Of a DNA stretch of 64,000 bases, positions 49,257-59,473 are shown in pieces. The stretch's first letter is position 1. Each line of letters opens with the position of its first letter. Both the position numbers and the translations under genes were made by a program. The DNA lies in NCBI RefSeq assembly GCF_025118155.1, contig NW_026251389.1:1407016-1471015 (forward strand), given 5' to 3'. The notes beneath the pieces are model-generated. The model saw nothing but the letters and a program-made list of their open reading frames with translations. It ran no database searches and had not been told where the DNA came from. Source of the DNA: Cokeromyces recurvatus (lineage: Eukaryota > Mucoromycota > Mucoromycetes > Mucorales > Mucoraceae).

Positions 49257-50247
49257 TCAAGAGTAAATCTGAACAGCCTTCGGTTTACGCAAGGTTAAAT
49301 CAATTACCCCTTTTTCACAGATAGCCCCAATTATAGTCACAGAAATACCTCTGTTCGAAGGAAGCAATGTCTTTGCAGGTGTTCCTCGCTTTGATCGGCC
49401 AAAGTTTCTACGAATATGCATGTTAAAATCTGCCTTGTTGATAAAAACGTACCTATTTTCCGAATCCATATTTTTATATGCTTTCTATTCTAGAACTCTT
49501 TCTTTGCGCAGATCGAGATTGTTGTGAGCTGATCTTGCAGTTACAACTCGTTCCAGCTTTTTGAGTGTTAATGATGTGTGCTGGACTAGATGTTTCTGAA
49601 GACCAGAGAGAGAAATTAGACTACTCTCGGGAAAAGCTTGAAGTAATCACTCCCTTGCCTGCCAGAGGACAGCTTCTGGATTTTCTCCATAAAAAGTGCA
49701 GAGGAAGTCGGTATATTGTGGTTCGAGCTTCATGTGGCACTTGATTCGAGGCTTTCTTAAACCAGTCAAACACTTCTCTTCATCATCTCTATAAAGCTTC
49801 ACATAATGCTGGGCTGTTCTCTCAACACTACCAACCATTATTTTAGCCTATCTTGCTGAAAGTCCTCCCTCAATAACAAGGTCAAGAAGCTCTTGTATTT
49901 GCTCTGAATTATAGGATCTATAGGATCCCTGAGCCTTGGAATTAGACACTAGATGCTAGTTTTGAGCTGCTATCTTTCTTTTCTTTAGAATTTCCCTCTG
50001 ATGTTTCACTATTCGTAGAAATATTTTGGCGAAAACCTTGATAGCTACTTAAATCCATAAGTTTCTTAACGTCGGGTTCTGCTACCTTTTTGCTTATTTC
50101 TGGCTGTCCCCAATAGTGTCATTCTAAACCGACAGTATTGCATAAGTCATTTAGGACTGTTTCAATTTCCATGGGATCAGACTCTGAAATCTCGTCTATT
50201 ACGTTGAAACAATGCATATACTCATCTGGTACGCTATAAATAGGCAT
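49257..50247 (-). pseudogene. Decayed Tc1/mariner-type transposase, 5' half (copy D)
   Basis: The minus strand opens with MPIYSVPDEYMHCFNVIDEI at 50247, then GLE-stop-HYWGQPEISKKVAE. Next is a helix-turn-helix-like block, VERTAQHYVKLYRDDEEKC with LEPQYTDFLCTFYGENPEA (49647-49838). Last come NRYVFINKADFNMHI and SKRGTPAKTLLPSNRGISV (49257-49469), the first catalytic-strand region. Stops and at least two frame changes separate the blocks. It supplies the N-terminal half missing from copies B and C, so together they define one element family. Confidence 0.7.
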
Positions 50248-50733
50248 CTTGTAGTAATATTAAAAAGACTAAATAAGAAACAGGGGTGTATCCAAAATAA
50301 AACGATTTTAAAGTCTAAGAGGTAAATTAAATATTTTCCTTTATTGATATGCCTTTTGATGTAAGGGAAAATCACTTCATCTCATGGGAAAATCTATGAA
50401 ATATTATAACATTTTCAAAGACTAAAATTGAAAAGACCTAGTCTCAGCTTTTGACTCTCATATTCTCATAATAACAATCCTGAACAATTAAGGCTATATC
50501 ATTACTACTATTATATTAATTATTCACCCAGAATACTACAGTACTTGATTATTAACGTATAATATCACATTACTGATTCAAAGAGTAATATACATTACAA
50601 GAGCTGCTCCTAGGACCTCATTTTTTTTTATAAACACATAATATTATTTTATTCAATAAAAACAGAACTTTGAAATTCATTTAATCTTCTTGAAGTTAAA
50701 TAACCTGATAAATGAAAAAAGAAAACCATAACC
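50248..50733. other. Spacer containing left arm of an inverted repeat
   Basis: Holds the left copy (50639-50712) of a repeat that recurs inverted at 54719-54788, just 3' of the accessory gene stop. Otherwise AT-rich. Confidence 0.6.
50639..50712 (-). repeat. Inverted repeat, left arm
   Basis: Read on the minus strand it matches 54719-54788 on the plus strand over about 74 nt, with two substitutions, one 3-nt gap, one 1-nt gap and a few mismatches. It begins TTTATCAGGTTATTTAACTT and ends TTGAATAAAATAATATTA. It sits immediately downstream of the accessory gene at 50734. Confidence 0.8.
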
Positions 50734-52700
50734 CTATTCGGGCTGCTTATCACCAAAAACAATATTTTCCCAAGAAAACAGCACATACTGTTCATTAGCC
50801 TTTTTGGAAAGCTCTGCAAGGTTGCTCTCAATCTTTTCCATTATTCTCAACTTTCTTTCTTCTCCTTCCCAATCCAGTTCTACAGAGGAAGAAGTTGAGT
50901 CTGTGTTGGTGATGTTGCTACCTTCCGATGCAGGGGAATCCTCTCTGTAGCAGATCTCTGATGTAGCTGGCTTCGCTAAAAATATCATATTGTCTTGCTG
51001 TGCAGTCTGTATCATTAGTTGAATAGCTTCAAAGTTCCAAGTAACCATTCTCTGTAGAAAAATAACCGATTGTTGATATATTATAAATAAATTAAAAAAA
51101 TATTTTCTACTTACAACCAAAGAAATGACAGCAGCCAAATACTCAGCGATCCCAGCACCATTGTTATCTGATAGAGGGATATTTATTTCTTTAAGACAAG
51201 CATGGATTATAATTCCGTTTACAAGCTTAGTACCCATTATTCGCAGATTTAGCTTGTTGAAATGGCATGACAAAGCGCATAAATGCTGGGTGCATTCTTT
51301 GTAAGGAAGAAGACTAGACCAATGGCGGAGTGCGCTTTCTCTTAAATAGTCAGCTTTATCTTTGTCTTTGTTCGATATTTTGATAGTAGGCTTGTCCTCA
51401 CAGAAAAACACATCTTGAATCCCAGTTGAGTTCGTAAATATGAAGTCCAAACGAATATCCTTTTCATTTACATCTACTAAACCATTCGCTTTCAATGCCT
51501 TAATAGTTTGAGAATGGCATTCGGATCTGTAAAACTTGAGTTTAATAAAAGTGTCATTGAAAAAAAAAACAGGTAATGCGTTCTTACCTTTTTGTTTTAT
51601 ATCCATGTTTTGAGTTAAAAAGCAGGTCAAAAGTATCACCATAAACGTTTACACGGTACCAATTTTCATTGTGTTCTCCTTCAAGTAGTTCTCCATGATA
51701 CAATAAACATCTAAATAAATAAATCAGTCAATTGAACATTAAATATTTTCAATTTGATACATACAATTTCATAACCGCCAACTTTATAAACGATAATTCA
51801 ACTTGAGAACTGAAAAGATCAATTTCATTGACAGCGGTATTAAGGCTGGATTTATTGGTACATTTGGATATTTTTATTAAGATATTATACTCAGATATAG
51901 TCAATTTATGATGTAACTGCAATCCCGAATCAATCAAAATCGAGTCAATTATATCTTTACATCTTGAGGGTATTGTTCTTGCTTTTGACAAATCCAGTAT
52001 CTGTTTATCATTAAAGCTGTTGGTTATGTTAGTTACATATTGTTATAGAAGAGGTACTTATTTCAAGCTTAATATTTACTAATACTTAACAATCGTTTCC
52101 ACTTTTCCTCCAAGATCAAGCTTCTTTACTTTCTTTAGGTCCAATCTTTTTCTTCTTTTGGAAGGGTGAGAAACTGATTCACTATCTGTTTGAACTGCAA
52201 CTTCTTCTTCTTGCGCTACAACTTCTCCCTGCGTTGCAACTTCTTCTTGCTCTTGATTTGCTTCTTTTTCAGCTTGTAACTTGAAACTGGCTTTAAAGTG
52301 CAATTTTTCTTGCTAATGAAAAATGCATTATTAAAAAACTGTATTATTTACAAATATATAACTTCTTTAACTGTTATACCTCTGATAAGTTTTTCTTGAT
52401 TAATATGCTAACCGGTCGTGAATCTACTACATGAGTTAAAGATAAAAGCAGTTTTTCAGCTCGTTGTTTGACGCGTTTAGAACTCATACTGGCTGTTCTA
52501 TTCTGATCCCAGAAATCTGATAATTGTTGCTTAAGTGTTGATTTTGTTGTTTCTTCTTTATTAAAGTAGAAATTTTGGCTTAATTTTTGTATCATGTTCA
52601 TGTTGCTCCATGTTTCAAAAAGTACATCCTTCAAACAGTCTTTGATATGATGGTACGATGCTGAAAGAATAAAGTGAGTGTTATTATGTTTAAATTTACT

Positions 52701-52761
<61 letters not shown>

Positions 52762-52798
52762 AAGACATACCTTCTTCCAAAATAATCTTATCTGGCAT
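50734..52798 (-). CDS. Intact accessory PD-(D/E)XK-like protein of a multi-lineage fungal family
   Basis: Seven exons: 52771-52798, 52380-52660, 52086-52312, 51765-52016, 51588-51710, 51115-51526, 50734-51051, all phase-compatible, giving 546 aa. The first exon encodes only MPDKIILEE and is followed by an intron holding a poly-T (A on the coding strand) run of about 57 nt. Middle features are a Gln/Glu-rich stretch, then a basic NLS-like KRRKRLDLKKVKK. The core reads RLDFIF, then VFFCEDKP, with an Asp and an Glu-x-Lys spaced as in PD-(D/E)XK nucleases. After it come NLRIMGTKLVNGIIIHACLK and YLAAVISLVV, similar in layout to the tails at 7.9 and 60.9 kb. The C-terminus is acidic and helical. 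No known function; nuclease activity is inference from motifs. Confidence 0.65.
52700..52757. repeat. Poly-T run of about 57 nt inside an intron
   Basis: Uninterrupted T tract within the first intron of the minus-strand accessory gene, the longest homopolymer in the window. Length may be affected by sequencing. Confidence 0.85.
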
Positions 52799-53429
52799 CT
52801 CTGCTTGAATTTCTCAAAACGCGATTAGAACAAGAAACAGTATAAAACTGACTAAAGAGATTTAATAATAAACTTTTGGAAAGGTGAGCATTTAAAACAA
52901 CAAAAAACATGGTAATACAAATGCTGTACTTATCCAACTTTTTTCTTCAAAGCTGTCATATGAGTATCATCTGTTTCTTTTTGTACCACGCTTTACTCAA
53001 GCATACAATATTTTCTTTAATGAAAGACATTTCATTACTATTCTACGATGTTAATGCGATACAGTATATCATAAATGTTTAGTCGAGAAGTCTGTGACAT
53101 ATTTATTATGTTCATATTGAATCCATAGATTTAAACTTATATATTAAGCGCATAAGACTTGGTCTTCCCAAGTGCAGCTCTCACAAAACAGGTTTCATTC
53201 AAACATATTATTATCATTTTCAGCATTAAAGAGATATAAGCATCACATATAATAAATAATAGTAATGTATTTTAATTCAAACACGACATTTGCTTAGGCA
53301 AGAATTATTTTTTTACTAAATTCAAGCGAAGAAACAGTATGATGGCAATATTAACAGCTTGAGGTTAAAAAACGTTCATTATATTTCTTCATTCTTGTAG
53401 CATGTGTTAGTTTTATCGATTTTTTAGGG
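52799..53429. other. Spacer upstream of accessory gene
   Basis: AT-rich, no supported gene. Confidence 0.55.
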
Positions 53430-53639
53430 TCAAAAATTCTTGAATGGAAACGATCTTGAATGGTTCACACCGATTTCAAAGCGTTTAGCAGACTGACCAG
53501 AAGGACAACCAAATTGCACAGGAAAATCTTCCAGGACAATAACTCCAAAGCCAAGAGTGGAATCCTGACTATGCTTATTAAAACTAATGACACTGCTTTC
53601 GTTTTGTAAGTTTTCTAGTTGGATGATAGTTTGTACATG
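53430..53639 (-). pseudogene. Unrecognised coding fragment
   Basis: A 70-codon minus-strand frame ending in a stop: HVQTIIQLENLQNESS, FNKHSQDSTLGFGVIVLEDF, PVQFGCPSGQSAKRFEIGVN. Composition and the absence of internal stops suggest real protein, but there is no start codon, no clear acceptor and no neighbouring exon. It could be the last exon of a decayed gene. Confidence 0.35.
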
Positions 53640-53984
53640 AAAAAGATACTTTTAACTATAAACTAAACTATGTCTGCACACAACAGGATTTTTCTTTCAG
53701 CTACGAAATAATTAATTGTGTTAAGATGTAAGTAATGTTTTTGAAAATAATACCTTTTGCTTACACTGAGAATTTAGAAAATAAAGTTCTACTGAAGAGA
53801 CGTGAACCAGAGAACAATATCAGTTCTTCTTTTTCATCGGACTTGTACATAAATTGTTTAAGCATTATTACATAACACTCCAACGTTTTTATAATATTGG
53901 TTAATAAAAGAGACTTCATCATCATTAATTATTATTCTTACTAACCTGAATTATTAAAAGATGCAAATCTATAAAGTTTCAGCA
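53640..53984. other. Spacer
   Basis: AT-rich. A short plus-strand frame near 53745-53870 looks mildly coding-like; nothing recognised. Confidence 0.4.
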
Positions 53985-54250
53985 TTCACTTGCCTAAACC
54001 CTAGCTGCCCCCAGACAAAAATATGCCCCCACGAGCAGAACAGCGTAAGCAAGATACCGACGCAATGAGGGAGCTACGATCTGGTCGCAGCTATCAATTA
54101 ACGTGGCGAATGGGTCACCCTTCACTTGCCTAAACCCTAGCTGCCCCCAGACAAAAATATGCCCCCACGAGCAGAACAGCGTAAGCAAGATATCAACGCA
54201 ATGAGGGAGATACGATCTGGTCGCAGCTATCAATTAACGTGACGAAAGGC
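53985..54250 (+). repeat. 136-bp tandem dimer, GC-richer than surroundings
   Basis: Copy 1 is 53985-54120 and copy 2 54121-54250. The copies are almost identical, and most differences are G:C to A:T transitions in copy 2. Each copy contains an ATG frame beginning MPPRAEQRKQD and continuing LRSGRSYQLT, with many CG dinucleotides, which are otherwise rare here. A 10-bp inverted pair, GATGCAAATC at 53960 and GATTTGCATC at 54265, flanks the dimer. Confidence 0.85.
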
Positions 54251-55270
54251 CTTACATCTTTAACGATTTGCATCTATAAATATTGGATGAAAGAGAGTTG
54301 ATCTTCAGAAAAACAATTTCTTCGCATCTTACGCACCCCTGCTCTGGATATTTTGATTGGGTAAGAGAATATAATGACGCAGTCTCAATTTGGGGAAGCC
54401 ATTGATGTCATCACTTGCTGAATCTAAAATAAGTCCTCACTAATTGGTAGTACTTCGACTGCTAGAACTCTCCATTAAACCAGTTTCTAGGACTATCTAG
54501 TAACTAAAGAATTATACATTTGAAAACAATTCAATAAGTATAATCTTAAAATATCTTTTCATATTATAATGAAACACAAATAATTCTTGTGTATCTTTTC
54601 AAACTTAAATTTACTGCCGTTCTGATTATTTAAAAATCTTGCAAAGAAATTACAAAGGCAGTTCAGGTCATTCATTTAATCTTTCTAAAAGTACATTCAG
54701 AGATATAATGATACATGGTTTATTAGGTTATTTAACTTCAAGATTAAATGTAATTCAAAGTTCTGTTTTATTGAATAAAATAATATTAGCTGTTGTCATG
54801 GTTGTAATATTTGTAGCTTAATTCAATAAGATAAATAGTCATAATAGAACATATAGTGTACTTGTATGATAATTCTGTCTATAGTGAAACACTTAGCAAT
54901 TGAAAGTGACTACTAAATTATATATTCTTTCTATAATTTTAGAGTTTATAATATAATAAAAACAACAGCTTTATTTGGGGGGGAATTAATAATAATGAAT
55001 AAAATATAAGAATACTAAACATACGTACTTTTTCTAATTCTAATTCTCCTGTAATCGTTTTATGAGAAATAAACTCAATCAATATAAGAAAATAACTATC
55101 TTTTATGCAGGATAAGATTTAACTGATGTAATAATAATATTAACAATCTCCTAAATAGGCATGTTATGAATATAGAAAGAGAATAACAAAAAAAAAATCA
55201 CACATTTCAGAGAAAAAAACAATAATCTACATTAACGCTTTTTTTTGGTATATAACTTGTGACATTTTTT
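54251..55270. other. Spacer containing right arm of the inverted repeat
   Basis: Holds the right repeat copy (54719-54788). Its surrounding frame resembles SFNLSKSTFRD then GYLTSRLNVIQSSV. No gene supported. The right end is the 3' UTR of the gene at 55271. Confidence 0.55.
54719..54788 (+). repeat. Inverted repeat, right arm
   Basis: Partner of 50639-50712 in opposite orientation, about 4 kb away; together they bracket the intact accessory gene. Confidence 0.8.
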
Positions 55271-55864
55271 TTATTCTTGATCTTCTCCTTTTTCAAAAGC
55301 ATCCCAATCGAAATCATCATAATTTTCTTCCTCCTCTTCATCGTCGTTAGTTTCTTGCTTTTTCTTTTCATCATCACCACCAGTCTGCTTTGCAAGAATC
55401 TCATCATACCTAAACCAAAAGTTAAAATCGGTTTAAATAATAGAGTTTTAAAATTATACCATTTCAATAGTTGATTTTTTTGTTTTGTAGTAAAACAGGG
55501 CACTTTTAGTGCATCTTCAATTAAAGGAAAAGCCGAAATTTTATCTGTCAACCCACTATGTACATCATTTAGATTGAAGTTTGTCAAAGCGAATTGTTAA
55601 TAATTACCTTCTATCAAACACAGTGAAATAAGTCTCAATGCATGCAAATAACTTGTTTTTTTCCTTATCAGAAAATCTGTAATCCTAAAAAAAAAAGAGA
55701 GAGATCAGCTTGTAAATTTTTTTTTCTATTTTGATTAAAAAAGACATTACTTGGTTTTTATAAATGAATTTCTTTAATGTATTCATTTGTTTTACTGTTT
55801 TTGCAGTTGGTGGATTTGGAATTGCTTTTGTATCATCATGAAATTGTTGAATTCTTTGTTCCAT
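55271..55864 (-). CDS. Small acidic protein of unknown function
   Basis: Four exons, 55751-55864, 55608-55684, 55460-55555 and 55271-55409, phase-consistent, 141 aa. The start is chosen at ATG 55864 (AAAATGG context). The frame upstream is open for only a few codons and then meets a stop beside a 37-nt homopolymer (55889-55925). The protein has helical EQRIQQFHDDTK and VKQMNTLKKFIYKNQDYRFS segments, then KISAFPLIEDALKVPCF with KNQLLKWYDEILAKQ, and ends in a very acidic tail (DDEEEEENYDDFDWDAF). I do not recognise the family. An acidic tail of this kind is common in histone- or ribosome-associated factors, but no role is claimed. Confidence 0.68.
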
Positions 55865-55885
55865 TTTACAAACTCGAGAAAAAAA

Positions 55886-55925
<40 letters not shown>

Positions 55926-56938
55926 CAATACTGTTATTATTATTCCCGAATTTGAAAGCTTTTTTATTTTTCTTCAGTTTCAGGTAGAAAAGAATAAAGT
56001 AGAACACCGCCCATAATAGTAAAGTAACTTTTGTGAAAGAACAAAAGTATCATATATCAATTGGGTGTTTGAAACAAGTGCAGTTTCATCTATAATAACT
56101 TTCATTGCTTATGAGAAGGTGATATGAATACTATTTTAATCGTTTTTCTTTTTGTTTTATGTTATTCAGTGCTATCATGTAATTGTTGTTCATAAAGCGC
56201 TTTTACTTATGAGTGAAGATCTGAAATGAGTGGTGTTTTCACATTTTATTTTGTATATTATTATATGACTATTGTTTAGTGCAGCTTCAAGTATTATTAT
56301 TCTTTCAAAGAAACATTTATTGGTAGTCTTGGAAACAACAGAGGAAGAACGAATACTAGAATTAGTAAGTACTTTTCAATGAAATATTAATAGCAATAGC
56401 ACTTCACTATTTTGAAGTAGAAAACGTAGTTTTTTCTTTCGTGTGTTATCTCTTTTAACAATATTGCTGTTGCTATTTCTTTCATTAGCAAAGAATTACT
56501 TGTTTCTTTTTCTTCTTGGTTTTTCTTTAAAATATAAATACATACTTGATAAAAGAACAAAGGAATAAAGTTTTAACACATATAAAAGAAAGAAAAAAGT
56601 AAATAAAAAGGATAAATTACATACAAAAGACTATTAGCCTCAAATAAAGATGTGATATTGGTTAAATCAATAATTATATAATAAAACTAGCATTGCCAAT
56701 AAATGACGCATCCGAAGCTTATTGATTATAGTGGGATTGCAAGGCATTAAAAATAAACTCTGATAAAAACTGTTAACCCAAATGCTATCATAAAGGTGAA
56801 TGTGTATTCAAAATTTAAAAAATAAATAAGATAAATTTGTATCTGCCTAGTTAGGCTTTCTTCACTTTATTTTATTTTCTTCATTTTATTTTATTTTCTT
56901 CATTTTATTTTATTTTTATTTTTTTTTTTTTCTACAGC
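55865..56938. other. Divergent promoter region with poly-T and 19-bp tandem repeats
   Basis: Separates a minus-strand and a plus-strand gene. A T-run of about 37 nt lies at 55889-55925. Just before the Cus2-like start, about 56868-56920, a 19-bp unit (CTTCATTTTATTTTATTTT) is repeated nearly three times, then a pyrimidine tract ending CTACAG, which could be the acceptor of a 5' UTR intron. Confidence 0.6.
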
Positions 56939-58204
56939 ATGATGAATAATAACTCATCCTTATCAACAAAAGATTTCGCATCTGATCCAAAGATGCATTT
57001 TAATGAACAAACGGGCAAATGGTCTTACGTTGGTGAAGATAATGTATCCTACGAATATGATGAAAAACTTGGTGCTTGGTTCCCAATGGTAAAACAAATA
57101 ACATACGTTTAACTCAAATTCTAATTTTATAATAGTTTGATGAGAAACTAATGCAAGAACAAGCTTCAGTTTATGCTATAGAAGGTGTTGAAGAAGAAGT
57201 CGTTAAGCCTAAAGAGAAAAGGAAACGTTCGACACTGGACGATGAATCTACTAAAAAAATCAAACGCGAATCAAAACCTAATACTTCGGTCTATGTTACT
57301 GGTATCCCACCTGATACCTCAGTTGAAGAAATTAAAACAACCTTTACCAAATGCGGCGTCATCATGGAAGATCTTGATACAGGTGAACCTAAAATTAAGC
57401 TTTATCGTGATGGAAACGGTAATCTAAAAGGTGACGCTCTCATTACCTATTTTAAAGAAGAGTCGGTATCATTAGCTATCAATTTATTAGACGATTCCGA
57501 ATTACGACCTGGTCAAAAATCAACAAAAATTAATGTCCAAAAGGCAGTATTTAAAGAAAAGGAACAGCCAACCCAGAAAAAATCGACAGTGGGTAAATTA
57601 AAGGCGAAAAAAAAGATTCAACAACTCAATAGAAAGTTTGACTGGATTGATGATGAAGTTGGAAAAAAACAGGAAAAATTTGCAAAGATTGTGATTTTGA
57701 AAAATATGTATACACAAGAGGAATTGGATTCAGATCCGACTTTATTATTGGAATTGAAGGAAGATGTGCGTGAGGAATGTGAAAAATTGGGTGAAGTGAC
57801 AAATGTGATCTTGTATGATGTACGTGATATAAATCATAAATACTACTATGTTAACACTGTTTTTTTTTATTTTTTTTTTTTTTTTTTTTTTTTTTAGAAA
57901 TCCCCAGGTGGTGTTATTTCAGTTCGATATAAAGAAAAAGAAAGCGCAGATGCATGTGTGGCTGTAAGCTGAAATTATAAAAGTTTTTTTAAAAAAAATA
58001 TAACAATGCTCTAAGCTTTATACTTAGTTAATGAATGGTCGCTACTTTAGTGGAAGGCAAATTTCAGCAGAAATATACGATGGTAAAACACGATATGAAA
58101 AGAGTGGAGGAAAATCATCAGAAGAAGATGAAGAAGCAGAAAAGCTTCGTTTAGAAAGATATGCTAAATGGCTTGAAGAAGGTGGTGGAGATAAAACTCC
58201 TTAA
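56939..58204 (+). CDS. Cus2/Tat-SF1-like U2 snRNP splicing factor
   Basis: Four exons, 56939-57088, 57136-57819, 57898-57963 and 58028-58204, giving 358 aa. The N-terminus has two aromatic-rich short repeats (MHFNEQTGKWSYVGEDN and YEYDEKLGAWFPMF). RRM1 begins TSVYVTGIPPDTSVEEIKTT. The second, UHM-type RRM begins KIVILKNMYTQEELDSDP and continues LKEDVREECEKLGEV, the typical Cus2/HTATSF1 signature, ending GRYFSGRQISAEIYDG. Cus2/Tat-SF1 bind SF3b1 and help U2 snRNP mature. The last intron but one contains a long T-run. It is 87 bp upstream of the next gene on the same strand. Confidence 0.9.
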
Positions 58205-58291
58205 ATTATTATTATGTAATCAAAGAGTCCTATTAATAAATATAAATAGTTTATTTTTTTTTCTGTTTTATTTTTTTTTTCTTTGTTGACC

Positions 58292-59473
58292 ATGTCATTT
58301 TTCAGTAATTTCGTTAATTCCACTATTAATTCTGTTGTAGATTCACAGACCTTACTAAATGTTAATGGAAGAAACTTCAAAATTACAAAATTACTAGGAG
58401 AAGGGTATATAATTAATAAGGTCCATAACTCTAATAGAAACTAAGCATTTATACAAAAGAGGGTTTTCTTTTGTATATTTAGCTGAAGATGATAATAAAG
58501 AATTATTTGCAATTAAAACTATCCATTGCAAAATGGGAAAGGAAATAGCTGATAAAGCGATTAAAGAAGCCATCATCACTGATAGATTTCAACATAAGAA
58601 CATTATTAAAATTGTGGTATATGTTTGACTTTTTATTTTCTAGTTTTCTATAAAATTATTAAAAGAATAAAAATTTAGGACATGTGTATGATAAAGGAAG
58701 ATGATGGAAGTAAAACAGTCTATATTATTATGCCTTTCTACAAAGTAAGATTGTTGTCATTCATTAAAAGAGATTAGTGTTTATGTTATCATGTATAATA
58801 GAAAGGCAATTTGCAAGACTTGATTGACGAAAATAAGCAGCTTGGAAGACATTTACCAGAGAAACAGATATTAAGACTATTTAAAGAGATATGTGCTGGT
58901 ATTCAAATACTAGCTAATTATAGGAATAGAGCTAATCTTCATATCCCATGGGCACATCGAGACATTAAACCGGCGTAAGACTATGTATACAATATAACAT
59001 TAGTTTCAATAATGAATTTTTTTTTTCATAGTAATATATTACTTTCAGATGATGGGAAAACACCCATTTTAATGGATTTTGGGTCAGCAAAGCCAGCCAA
59101 TATTGTTATAATGGATAAAAAAACAGCCTTGAAGGAGCAAGATGATGCAGCAGAACATTGTTCAATGCCTTATAGAGCACCTGAACTATTTAATGTGAAA
59201 TATAATTCAACACTCACTGCTAAAATTGATATTTGGTCTCTAGGTTGTACGTTATTTGCCGTGGCTTATGGAGAATCACCATTTGAGATGACAGTTAGTC
59301 AACAAGGAGGAGGGGCATTAGTGTTGGCTATTCTTAATAGACAGTTTCATTTTCCTGATACAAATTATTATTCCAGAGAGTTTCAGAATTTAATATCATG
59401 GATGTTGACTGTAGATCCAGAATCTAGACCAGATATAAGATCAGTTCTTGAAGCTATTGATAGATTATTATAA
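58292..59473 (+). CDS. STK16/Env7-type (NAK family) serine/threonine kinase
   Basis: Five exons, 58292-58404, 58460-58616, 58679-58744, 58802-58974 and 59032-59473, giving 316 aa. Kinase landmarks: LLGEGGFSFVYLAED (P-loop with the GGFSFVY form typical of STK16/Env7), LFAIKTIHC (catalytic Lys), AHRDIKPANILLSDDG (catalytic loop), MDFGSAK, YRAPELF and DIWSLGCTLFAVAYGESPFE. The kinase fills almost the whole protein. Yeast Env7 is a palmitoylated vacuolar kinase and human STK16 a myristoylated Golgi kinase; no membrane anchor is evident here apart from the short N-terminal SFFSNFVNS extension. Confidence 0.9.

Noticed and set aside
53990..54015. CCTAAACCCTAG as telomere-like sequence
   Set aside because: It occurs once per 136-bp unit and not as a tandem hexamer or heptamer array; the unit is better explained as a repeat with a coding-like start.
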